Positions 1 to 4,949 of a stretch of DNA of 13,026 nt are shown here, in pieces. Source of the stretch: JBAWAP01 sp049589355. GTDB lineage: Bacteria > Chloroflexota > Anaerolineae > VGOG01. The position numbers and the translations under genes are program-made. Every line of letters starts with the position of its first letter. Within the stretch, counting starts at the first letter, position 1. The notes beneath the pieces were generated by a model. It searched no databases and was not told the DNA's origin. It saw only the letters and a program-made list of their open reading frames with translations. The stretch covers positions 1 to 13,026 of the forward strand of contig JBAWAP010000274.1 of assembly GCA_049589355.1 (NCBI GenBank), written 5' to 3'.

Positions 1-120
1 GAATGGATTCTCAGAATCCGTCATCCCTGTACAGCCTGAAAGAGTTAGTGCCATTGGGCTCCCGTGCCCGCGAATCGGCGGCGTGGGGGCCGCCTCTGCT
101 AATAATTTTCCATCTACTGA
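1..120. other. Downstream flank without a recognisable gene
   Basis: I see no convincing gene here. A 57-codon open frame on the plus strand (ATG at 3, TGA near 175) has no recognisable motif and runs through repeat DNA and the 3' end of the neighbouring dehydrogenase gene, so it is probably chance. A short perfect inverted repeat, GGATTC-TCA-GAATCC, lies at 5-19. It has no T-run beside it, so I do not call it a terminator. Confidence 0.4.
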
Positions 121-168
121 GTCTACCAGTCTACCGATGTACCAGTTTCCCAGTTTCCCAATCTACCA
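121..168. repeat. Degenerate 8-bp tandem repeat at the 3' end of the dehydrogenase gene
   Basis: Six related units follow one another: GTCTACCA (121), GTCTACCGAT (129), GTACCA (139), GTTTCCCA (145), GTTTCCCA (153) and ATCTACCA (161). The last unit contains the stop codon and the final Trp codon of the 3-hydroxyacyl-CoA dehydrogenase gene. There are no conserved spacers, so it is not CRISPR. Its role is unknown; it resembles the other low-complexity intergenic repeats in this window. Confidence 0.65.
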
Positions 169-1383
169 CTCCATGAATCCCCGGCCCGTCTTCTTCCCCA
201 GCTCCCCGGCCTTCACCTTCTGGTAGAGCAAGTCTACGGGGTGGAAGCGGGGACCATATTTCTTCTCCAACTCCTCAAGTTTCTGCACGACGACGTCCAG
301 ACCCACCCCGTCGGCGTACTCCAGCGGACCCATGCGCTGGTCGCCTACCTTCATGCCGATGCCGGCGATGCAGGCCATGTCAATGTCGTTGACGTTGGCG
401 ATGTCCTCCTCTAAGCACATCGCCGCCTCGTTGATCATGGGCGTCATCAGCCGATCCACGCTGAACTCCGTGCCGCTGGGCACCTGGCCCGACTCCTGCA
501 ACTCCTTGATCATTTCCTTCACTGGCTGGTCGGTCTCCTCCCGGTAGCCGTAAAAACCGGCTCCTGCTTTCTCGCCAAAGCGTCCTGCTTCGATCAGCTT
601 GGCCCACAGAGGGGCTGGGGTGACGCGATCACCGTACTTGGAGTAAAGGTACTGACCAACGTCGGCACAGACGTCAATGCCGATCATGTCCATCAGAGTG
701 AAGGGCCCCATGGGCCAGCCGAAGTCTGTCATGGCCTCGTCCATTTCGGCTGCTGTGCCCGATCCCTCCTCCAGACACAGCACCGCTTCGTTGAGATAGG
801 GCATCAGCAAACGGTTGACCAGGAAGCCAGGGCACTCCTTGACCACCACGGGGATCTTGCGCAGCTCTTCCGAGAAGCGCACCACGTCGTCAATGGTTTC
901 CTGATCCGTCTCTGGACTGGGGATGACCTCCACCAGCTTCATGATGTGGGCCGGACTGAAGAAGTGCATCCCGATCACCTTGTGGGGACGCTGGGTGGCT
1001 GACCCCATCTCCTCAATAGACAGCGCCGAGGTGTTGGAGGCGAAGATGGTCTCCGGCGGGCAGATATCATCCAACTCGGCGAAGACCTGCTGCTTGATCT
1101 TCATGACCTCTGGTACGGCCTCGATGACGATGTCCACGTCGGCGAACTCGTCGTAGGACAGGGTGGGGATGACCAGGTCCATCTTCTCCTGCATGGCAGT
1201 GGGGGACATCTTGCCCCTGTCAACCCGCCGCTGGTAGATGTCCCGGATGGTATCCATGGCCTTGTCCAGCATCTCCTGGTCAATGTCCTTCACCACCACC
1301 GGCAGGCCCGCATAGGTGATGACCTGGGCGATCTCAGCGCCCATGAAGCCCGCGCCGACAACTCCTGCTTTGAAAATGTACAT
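163..1383 (-). CDS. 3-hydroxyacyl-CoA dehydrogenase (NAD-dependent, stand-alone)
   Basis: This enzyme should oxidise 3-hydroxyacyl-CoA to 3-ketoacyl-CoA with NAD+, the third step of beta-oxidation or the matching step of butanoate metabolism, in the cytoplasm. The 406-residue protein opens with a Rossmann fold (GVVGAGFMG, residues 7-15, and an acidic VKDID at 31-35). It carries the family's SNTSALSI stretch (116-123), the likely catalytic His140 in GMHFFSP and Glu152, then PGFLVNR (185-191). The C-terminal HAD domain occurs twice (about 187-280 and 307-406), each with a P..NEA motif and a G..GFY/GFM ending, as in the dehydrogenase half of FadB/FadJ proteins. No enoyl-CoA hydratase half is fused. 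The ATG at 1383 follows AAGGAGGA at good spacing. It is the last gene of the thiolase cluster, 25 nt after the small unknown gene. Whether it prefers short or long chains cannot be told. Confidence 0.93.
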   Translation of the reverse strand: MYIFKAGVVGAGFMGAEIAQVITYAGLPVVVKDIDQEMLDKAMDTIRDIYQRRVDRGKMSPTAMQEKMDLVIPTLSYDEFADVDIVIEAVPEVMKIKQQVFAELDDICPPETIFASNTSALSIEEMGSATQRPHKVIGMHFFSPAHIMKLVEVIPSPETDQETIDDVVRFSEELRKIPVVVKECPGFLVNRLLMPYLNEAVLCLEEGSGTAAEMDEAMTDFGWPMGPFTLMDMIGIDVCADVGQYLYSKYGDRVTPAPLWAKLIEAGRFGEKAGAGFYGYREETDQPVKEMIKELQESGQVPSGTEFSVDRLMTPMINEAAMCLEEDIANVNDIDMACIAGIGMKVGDQRMGPLEYADGVGLDVVVQKLEELEKKYGPRFHPVDLLYQKVKAGELGKKTGRGFMEW

Positions 1384-1408
1384 CTCTTTCCTCCTTGCAA
1401 ATTGCTTA

Positions 1409-1663
1409 CTACCAGGTCTTCAAGGGTACGGCTGCTTCAGGATCGTCGAGGCGCACGAAGTATATCCAGTTGTCTGGATAATTGGCGAAGGCGGCATCGT
1501 TGGCTGCTCCCAACGTTTTGCCCACGAAGTACTCCCCGCTCTCCGGCTCGATGGCCACCACCCCTTCCTGGCCTTCCAACTTCTCCCTGATTCTCTCGAA
1601 AACCTCCTTGCTCTTGGCGATGAACACCTGACGAGCTCCTTTATCCTTATACAAGTCAGCCAT
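1409..1663 (-). CDS. Small conserved-looking protein of unknown function in the beta-oxidation cluster
   Basis: An 84-residue soluble protein with no signal peptide or membrane segment. I do not recognise a biochemical function. Its second half has the pattern SGEYFVGKT...A...YPDNWIYFVR (about residues 41-68), which resembles small DUF5678-like proteins often described only as hypothetical; this match is from memory and tentative. The frame is open up to a GTG at 1681, but the ATG at 1663 is the better start, because the run AAAGGGGGA just upstream (1671-1679) is then free to act as ribosome binding site. It lies 92 nt after the thiolase gene and 25 nt before the dehydrogenase gene on the same strand, so it is probably co-transcribed with both. 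A helper or regulatory role in acyl-CoA metabolism would be a guess from position alone. Confidence 0.75.
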   Translation of the reverse strand: MADLYKDKGARQVFIAKSKEVFERIREKLEGQEGVVAIEPESGEYFVGKTLGAANDAAFANYPDNWIYFVRLDDPEAAVPLKTW

Positions 1664-1695
1664 GCATTTTCCCCCTTTCACATTCGTAAACTGGT

Positions 1696-1756
1696 GGTTC
1701 GTAGATTCGTAAATTCGGGATTCGTCACGAATCTACGAATTCCGAATCTACGAATC
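1696..1756. repeat. Long imperfect inverted repeat made of GATTCGT(A) units
   Basis: Two 30-base arms, 1696-1725 and 1727-1756, match as inverted copies at 23 of 30 positions around a single central base. Each arm is itself built of repeated GATTCGTA-like units. The right arm ends at the first base of the thiolase stop codon (1756-1758). In the transcript it would form a long hairpin between the thiolase and the small unknown gene. There is no clear U-tract, so mRNA stabilisation or a dispersed palindromic repeat is more likely than an intrinsic terminator. Confidence 0.7.
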
Positions 1757-2955
1757 TACTTCCTCTCAATGATCATCGCCCCACCCATCCCGCCACCCAC
1801 GCAGGCTGTGGCCAACCCCAGGCTCACGTCCCGCTTGATCATCTCGTGGAGCAAAGTGACCACGATGCGCGTGCCTGTGCAACCCACAGGGTGGCCCAGG
1901 GCGATGGCCCCACCGTTGACGTTGACCCTCTCCCAGTCCCAGCCGTCCTTCTCCAGCTCGATGCCTACGGCCAGGGATTGGGCAGCAAAGGCCTCGTTGA
2001 GCTCGATGAGGTCAATGTCCGTCAGCTTCAACCCCGCCTTCTTCAGGGCTTTGGGGACGGCCTTGGTGGGGCCGAGGCCCATGATCTCCGGAGGCACTGC
2101 GGCGTAGGCGTAGCTGCGAATGTAGGCCAGAGGCTCCATACCCAGGTCCTTGGCTTTGTCAGCCGTCATCACGATCATCGCCGCCGCGCCATCTGAGATA
2201 GGGCAGGCGTTGGCGGGGGTGACTGACCCGCCCTTCTTGAACACGGTGGGATAGAGGGCTGCCTTCTGAACCGAAAGAGCCGGGTTAATGCACTCGTCGT
2301 GGACGATGTTCTCGTAGGCTACCTCCTGGCCAGCCACCTTCTTGGAGACACGCACCGGAACGATCTCGTCGTCGAACTTGCCCATCCTGGTGGCGCGGAA
2401 GGCTTTCTTGTGGCTTTGCACCGCGAATTTGTCCTGTTCCTCGCGGCTGATACCGTACATCATGGCCAGATTTTCCGCCGTGTAGCCCATGATCATGTCG
2501 CAGACGGGATCGGTCAAGCCCTCCCACAGGGTGTCGGTGAACTGGCCGTGGCGCAGCTTGAGCCCCCAGCGAGCCCCGCGTACTGTATAGGGGGCAGTGC
2601 TCATGCTTTCCGTGCCGCCTACCAGAAAGACCTCTCCATCGTCGGCCTGAATGGCCTGGTAGGCGCAGGAGATGGCCTGCATGCTGGCCACGCAGTTGCG
2701 CTGAACGGTGTAGCCGGGCACGTGGGTGGGGATACCGGCCATCAGCGCTGCGACGCGGGCGATGTTCGGCGAGTCGGAGTACTGGCCGATGCAGCCGAAG
2801 ATAACGTCGTCAATGAGGTGAGGGTCGAGGCCCGTGCGGTTGACCACCTCTTCCATCACGATGGCGGCCAGCTCTTGAGCGGGCAGGTCTCTGAAGGCTC
2901 CGCCGTGGCTGCCGATGGGGGTGCGCACTCCCCCGACGATTACCACTTCTTTCAC
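1756..2955 (-). CDS. Thiolase (acetyl-CoA C-acyltransferase)
   Basis: Cleaves 3-ketoacyl-CoA with CoA to acetyl-CoA plus a shortened acyl-CoA, or runs in reverse to condense two acetyl-CoA. The 399-residue length is normal for the family. The acyl-accepting Cys88 lies in QRNCVASMQAI, His355 in NGGAIALGHPVG, and the second active-site Cys385 in CVGGGMGG near the C terminus; GGTESMS (114-120) and ELNEAFAAQ (318-326) are also typical. The reading frame is open 37 codons further upstream to an ATG at 3066, but that stretch translates repeat DNA (a Pro/Trp/Gly-rich run). The GTG at 2955, preceded by GAGGAGG at a 6-nt distance, gives the canonical start KEVVIVGGVRTPIG. The gene follows the TetR regulator by 147 nt and probably shares its transcript with the small protein and the dehydrogenase. 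Degradative or biosynthetic use cannot be decided from sequence; the context favours beta-oxidation. Confidence 0.94.
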   Translation of the reverse strand: MKEVVIVGGVRTPIGSHGGAFRDLPAQELAAIVMEEVVNRTGLDPHLIDDVIFGCIGQYSDSPNIARVAALMAGIPTHVPGYTVQRNCVASMQAISCAYQAIQADDGEVFLVGGTESMSTAPYTVRGARWGLKLRHGQFTDTLWEGLTDPVCDMIMGYTAENLAMMYGISREEQDKFAVQSHKKAFRATRMGKFDDEIVPVRVSKKVAGQEVAYENIVHDECINPALSVQKAALYPTVFKKGGSVTPANACPISDGAAAMIVMTADKAKDLGMEPLAYIRSYAYAAVPPEIMGLGPTKAVPKALKKAGLKLTDIDLIELNEAFAAQSLAVGIELEKDGWDWERVNVNGGAIALGHPVGCTGTRIVVTLLHEMIKRDVSLGLATACVGGGMGGAMIIERK

Positions 2956-2999
2956 GTTTTCCTCCTCGTTCCCAGATAAACGGTTATGGTAAGCATTCA

Positions 3000-3100
3000 C
3001 CCCTCCCTCCCAGGGAGGGGCAGGGGGAGGGTGGATCCTCACAAACGGACAAGATTCCACCCCCACCCCAACCCTCCCCTTGCGAGGGGGAGGAGGGAAT
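3000..3100. repeat. G/C-rich hairpin repeats between the TetR and thiolase genes
   Basis: The intergenic stretch holds a perfect hairpin (CCCCTCCCT at 3000-3008, loop CCC, AGGGAGGGG at 3012-3020). A second, imperfect C-rich/G-rich hairpin lies around 3072-3093, just after the TetR stop codon. The two halves are themselves roughly inverted relative to each other (GGGGGAGGGTGG near 3023-3034 against CCACCCCCACCCC near 3058-3070). On the plus strand 3013-3031 reads G3-A-G4-CA-G5-A-G3, a compact G-quadruplex motif. I see no separate promoter for the thiolase gene here. Confidence 0.7.
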
Positions 3101-3102
3101 AG

Positions 3103-3744
3103 TTAGCGATTATGAGCTTGCAGGCCGCGCAGGAAAAGCTCGAAAGTTGCATCGAACACCGTTTTAGGCTCTACGGGTATCATCTCCTGCCGCACAGGAT
3201 TGGCCATCAAATCGAGCGCCCCGTTGAGGGCACCCCAGAGCACGCCGGCCGTCAGCAAGGGGTCATCAGCGCTGAACAGGCTTTCCTCCGTCCCCTGACG
3301 TATGGCATTTGCTACCAACTCCAATCCCCTTTTGCTTTCCGTCAGGATCTCCTGATACACCTCTGCCGATACTCTTTCCCGGAAGCGCCCCCGGTCCAGG
3401 GCCAGCAATAGACGGAAATAATTGGGGTGAGTCTGGGCAAATTGCCAATACGCTTCCACTAGTTGGCGAAGGCGTTCCTCGGCGGAAAGCGGCTCTTGAG
3501 GTGCGTAGGCGGCTTCCAATTGAGACAGCAGGATTGACAGCCCCTCTAGAAGCAAATGAGCAAGGATGGATTCCTTGCTCTGGAAGTAGAGATAGACTGT
3601 TCCCTTGCTAACTTCGGCCTGAGCGGCCACATCATCCACCGTTGTCCGGTGGATGCCTTTTTCAAAGAAGACCTCCTTGGCGGCTTCTAAGATTTCCTGC
3701 TGCCTTCTCGCCTTCTCGCGAGCACGCCGCTGTGCTGTCGTCAT
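3103..3744 (-). CDS. TetR/AcrR-family transcriptional regulator
   Basis: A 213-residue one-component repressor. The N-terminal helix-turn-helix domain spans about residues 14-62: ILEAAKEVFFEKGIHRTTVDDVAAQAEVSKGTVYLYF contains the usual recognition segment VSKGTVYLYF (45-54), followed by SKESIL. The C-terminal half (about 65-210) is the variable helical ligand and dimer domain. An ATG at 3777 is possible, but the one at 3744 is preferred because AGGAAGG lies 7 nt upstream of it. The gene sits directly in front of the thiolase cluster on the same strand, so it probably controls its own operon in response to an acyl-CoA or related ligand, as FadR (YsiA)- and PsrA-type TetR proteins do. The ligand is an inference. 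A near-perfect promoter with an overlapping palindrome precedes it, which fits autorepression. Confidence 0.9.
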   Translation of the reverse strand: MTTAQRRAREKARRQQEILEAAKEVFFEKGIHRTTVDDVAAQAEVSKGTVYLYFQSKESILAHLLLEGLSILLSQLEAAYAPQEPLSAEERLRQLVEAYWQFAQTHPNYFRLLLALDRGRFRERVSAEVYQEILTESKRGLELVANAIRQGTEESLFSADDPLLTAGVLWGALNGALDLMANPVRQEMIPVEPKTVFDATFELFLRGLQAHNR

Positions 3745-3778
3745 CCCGTGGCCTTCCTGCCGAATACCTGCGGTCATT

Positions 3779-3797
3779 TACTGACTGGCGGTCATTA
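3779..3797. promoter_or_regulatory. Likely TetR operator (19-bp imperfect palindrome)
   Basis: TACTGACTG-G-CGGTCATTA matches its own reverse complement at 7 of 9 arm positions. It overlaps the -10 box and the expected transcription start of the TetR promoter, the normal place for an autorepressor site. A further CGGTCATT half-site copy lies at 3771-3778. Assignment to this regulator is inferred from position and symmetry. Confidence 0.55.
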
Positions 3798-3822
3798 TAC
3801 AACAAGAGGCTTAAGTTGTCAA
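3794..3822 (-). promoter_or_regulatory. Consensus sigma-70-type promoter of the TetR/thiolase cluster
   Basis: On the minus strand TTGACA (3817-3822) and TATAAT (3794-3799) are separated by exactly 17 bases. Both boxes match the consensus fully. Transcription would begin near 3787, leaving a leader of about 43 nt before the TetR start at 3744. Confidence 0.8.
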
Positions 3823-3831
3823 ATCGGAAAA

Positions 3832-3975
3832 TGGTCGGGTGGTCGGGTGGTCGGGTGGTCGGGTGGCCCTTGGTCGGGTGGCCCTTGGTCAGGTGGTCTT
3901 TGGTCGGGTGGTCAGGTCGTCGGGTGGTCCTTGGTCGGGTGGTCAGGTGGTCCTTGGTCAGGTAGTCTTTTGGGG
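3832..3975. repeat. GGTCGGGTGG / GGTCCTTGGTC repeat array
   Basis: A degenerate tandem array of GGTCGGGT, GGCCCTTGGTC and GGTCAGGTGGTC units on the plus strand. At 3837-3863 four GGG runs are separated by 5-nt TGGTC loops, a canonical G-quadruplex motif. The array begins about 10 bp upstream of the -35 box of the TetR promoter. On its other side it runs into the S23 gene, whose last residues and stop codon (3958-3960) it encodes. Related copies occur at 4365-4401 (inverted) and 4900-4946. There are no unique spacers. Confidence 0.8.
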
Positions 3976-4353
3976 TTGGGTGGTCTGGGCTTGGCTCTGG
4001 CGCAGGTAGCGGATGAAGCCGTTGATCAGTTTCTTTGCTTGTACCGCTTTCTGGTAGATTGCGTCGAAGTCCTCTTCTGCTACATAGTCTCGGTCTAACG
4101 CGATGTATAGATGCGACTGCACCTCGCTGGCCGAACGCCGGGCATAGCCCAAGAACCTGATGAACTCCGCGTCCGAACCCGCATCGAACCCCTCAGCGAT
4201 ATTGGCCATCACTGAAGCCGCAGCGTCCTCTATCTGTCTTCGCAGCCGAAAGTCCCTGGCGAACTGGCCTTTGCTAGACACTTCGTAGACCATCTGGGCC
4301 AACATCCTGGCTTCCTGCCATCCTTCGATATCCTCAAATCGTTCGATCTTCAT
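3958..4353 (-). CDS. S23-type four-helix-bundle protein (23S rRNA intervening-sequence protein family)
   Basis: A 131-residue, all-helical small protein of the S23/four-helix-bundle family, first known from open reading frames in 23S rRNA intervening sequences and related to the Avd protein of diversity-generating retroelements. Family hallmarks visible are an N-terminal FEDIEGWQEAR (6-16), LRRQIEDAAASVMANIAEGF (37-56), and a later FLGYARRSASEVQSHLYIA segment (67-85). Its molecular role is not established. The ATG at 4353 has AAGGAG 6 nt upstream and overlaps the stop of the truncated PIN frame (ATGA), so translation is probably coupled. The Gln/Thr-rich C-terminal tail (about 119-131) and the stop codon are encoded by the GGTC repeat array. 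Inverted GGTC repeats flank the gene on both sides, suggesting that gene and repeat travel together. There is no reverse transcriptase, so a retroelement role is unlikely here. Confidence 0.85.
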   Translation of the reverse strand: MKIERFEDIEGWQEARMLAQMVYEVSSKGQFARDFRLRRQIEDAAASVMANIAEGFDAGSDAEFIRFLGYARRSASEVQSHLYIALDRDYVAEEDFDAIYQKAVQAKKLINGFIRYLRQSQAQTTQPQKTT

Positions 4354-4589
4354 CGTGATCTCCTTGACCACTTGACTAAGGACCAGGGACCATCAGACCA
4401 TTTGCAGTGCATGTCGGGAGCTTTGCGGCGCAGTGCGCTCTCAATCTCGTCGAGCACCTGAGGACAGACCAGCAGCCGGATAGCCCCGGCCTCGCCCAGT
4501 TTCAAGATCATGCGACCTCCTCCCGTGGCTGACCAAATGCCAGCAAACAGGGCGCTGGTGTCAAGAAACACGCTAGCCTTGGCTGGCAT
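4350..4589 (-). pseudogene. Truncated PIN-domain toxin (VapC-like), 3' part replaced by repeat DNA
   Basis: Residues 1-59 are a clear N-terminal PIN-domain segment: VFLDTSALFAGI with the first metal-binding Asp10, then LLVCPQVLDEIESALRRKAPD with the acidic Glu48/Glu50 pair. An intact PIN ribonuclease is about 130-150 residues and has further acidic residues in its second half. Here the homology stops near 4410, and the remaining 20 residues (WSDGPWSLVKW and so on) are a translation of the inverted GGTC repeat. The C-terminal active-site Asp residues are therefore missing and ribonuclease activity is very unlikely. The gene overlaps the upstream antitoxin gene by 17 nt, the usual toxin-antitoxin layout, and its TGA overlaps the S23 start. 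A sequencing or assembly artefact at the repeat is the main alternative. Confidence 0.8.
4365..4401. repeat. Inverted GGTC repeat segment upstream of the S23 gene
   Basis: On the minus strand this reads as GGTC-rich units (GGTCTGATGGTCCCTGGTCC and on). It is related to the 3832-3975 array but inverted relative to it, so the S23 gene lies between facing copies. It forms the tail of the truncated PIN reading frame and carries the S23 Shine-Dalgarno region at its end. Confidence 0.65.
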
Positions 4590-4836
4590 ACCGCTCGCGC
4601 TCCTCGCGTAGGGCCTGCAGCATTGTCTCTAGCGTTTCGCCCCTTTCGGTGAGGGCCTGAGTGAGGCGGTCGGCCAGGGAATCAACCTCTGAGCGGCGCG
4701 GGCTGAGGACGAATACTCCACCCAGATCGAGCAGAGTGAAGTTGTCGCCGGGCTGCAAGTTGTAGCTCTCGCGAAGGACCTTGGGCAGGGTCACTACCCC
4801 CCGCTGGGCCATCTGTACTGTTATCGTATCAGACAC
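4573..4836 (-). CDS. AbrB/SpoVT-type antitoxin (MazE/VapB-like)
   Basis: An 87-residue protein whose first half (about 3-48) is a swapped-hairpin AbrB DNA-binding domain: VQMAQRGVVTLPKVLRESY, then LQPGDNFTLLDLGGVFVLSP. The charged, helical C-terminal half (50-85) is the part expected to bind the partner toxin. The GTG start at 4836 is supported by AGGAGGT just upstream. The gene overlaps the following PIN gene by 17 nt, a classic toxin-antitoxin pair, and should repress its own promoter through the palindrome at 4855-4873. Because the PIN toxin is truncated, the antitoxin is probably a leftover that may still regulate the short operon with the S23 gene. Confidence 0.87.
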   Translation of the reverse strand: MSDTITVQMAQRGVVTLPKVLRESYNLQPGDNFTLLDLGGVFVLSPRRSEVDSLADRLTQALTERGETLETMLQALREERERYASQG

Positions 4837-4854
4837 GACGCACCTCCTGACGCT

Positions 4855-4873
4855 CTGTCTTTCTGATAGACAG
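4855..4873. promoter_or_regulatory. Likely antitoxin operator (CTGTCT-N7-AGACAG)
   Basis: A perfect 6-bp inverted repeat with a 7-base centre overlaps the -10 box and start region of the antitoxin promoter. This is where a toxin-antitoxin autorepressor would bind. The link to the AbrB-type protein is inferred from position. Confidence 0.55.
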
Positions 4874-4900
4874 TATAGCAGAAGGATAGGTTCTTGTCAA
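4872..4900 (-). promoter_or_regulatory. Promoter of the antitoxin/PIN/S23 operon
   Basis: On the minus strand TTGACA (4895-4900) and TATACT (4872-4877) are spaced by 17 bases. A start near 4865 leaves a leader of about 29 nt before the GTG at 4836. Confidence 0.75.
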
Positions 4901-4946
4901 TTGGTCAGTTGGTCGGTTGGTTGTTGGTCGGGTGGTCGGGTGGAGA
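4900..4946. repeat. GGTC/GGTTGG/GGGTGG repeat array after the BREX operon
   Basis: A short degenerate array (TTGGTCAGTTGGTCGGTTGG, then GGTCGGGTGGTCGGGTGG) fills the gap between the antitoxin -35 box and the 3' end of the last BREX gene at 4950. It has the same orientation as the 3832-3975 array, so the two bracket the toxin-antitoxin/S23 island. It may also separate transcription of the BREX operon from the island, although no U-tract terminator is seen. Confidence 0.7.
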
Positions 4947-4949
4947 GTT

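Noticed and set aside
1..30. Intrinsic terminator after the dehydrogenase gene at the GGATTC-TCA-GAATCC inverted repeat
   Set aside because: The stem is only 6 bp, AT-containing and has no T-run on the minus-strand side; it is also more than 140 bp past the stop codon.
3..175. 57-codon plus-strand open frame starting at the window edge
   Set aside because: No ribosome binding site can be judged, there is no known motif, and it reads through repeat DNA into the end of the dehydrogenase gene.
1316..2107. 263-codon plus-strand open frame
   Set aside because: It lies opposite three convincing minus-strand genes and shows no domain; a shadow frame in GC-rich coding DNA.
3832..3975. Possible CRISPR array
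   Set aside because: The units are short, variable and contiguous, with no constant repeat of 23 bases or more and no unique spacers of even length. There are no cas genes in the window.
3642..4098. Plus-strand open frames rich in Trp-Ser-Gly-Gly across the GGTC array
   Set aside because: They are translations of repeat DNA and antisense to the TetR and S23 genes, without a ribosome binding site or known domain.
3958..4353. Diversity-generating retroelement accessory gene (avd)
   Set aside because: S23 and Avd share a fold, but no reverse transcriptase, template repeat or variable repeat was found around it.
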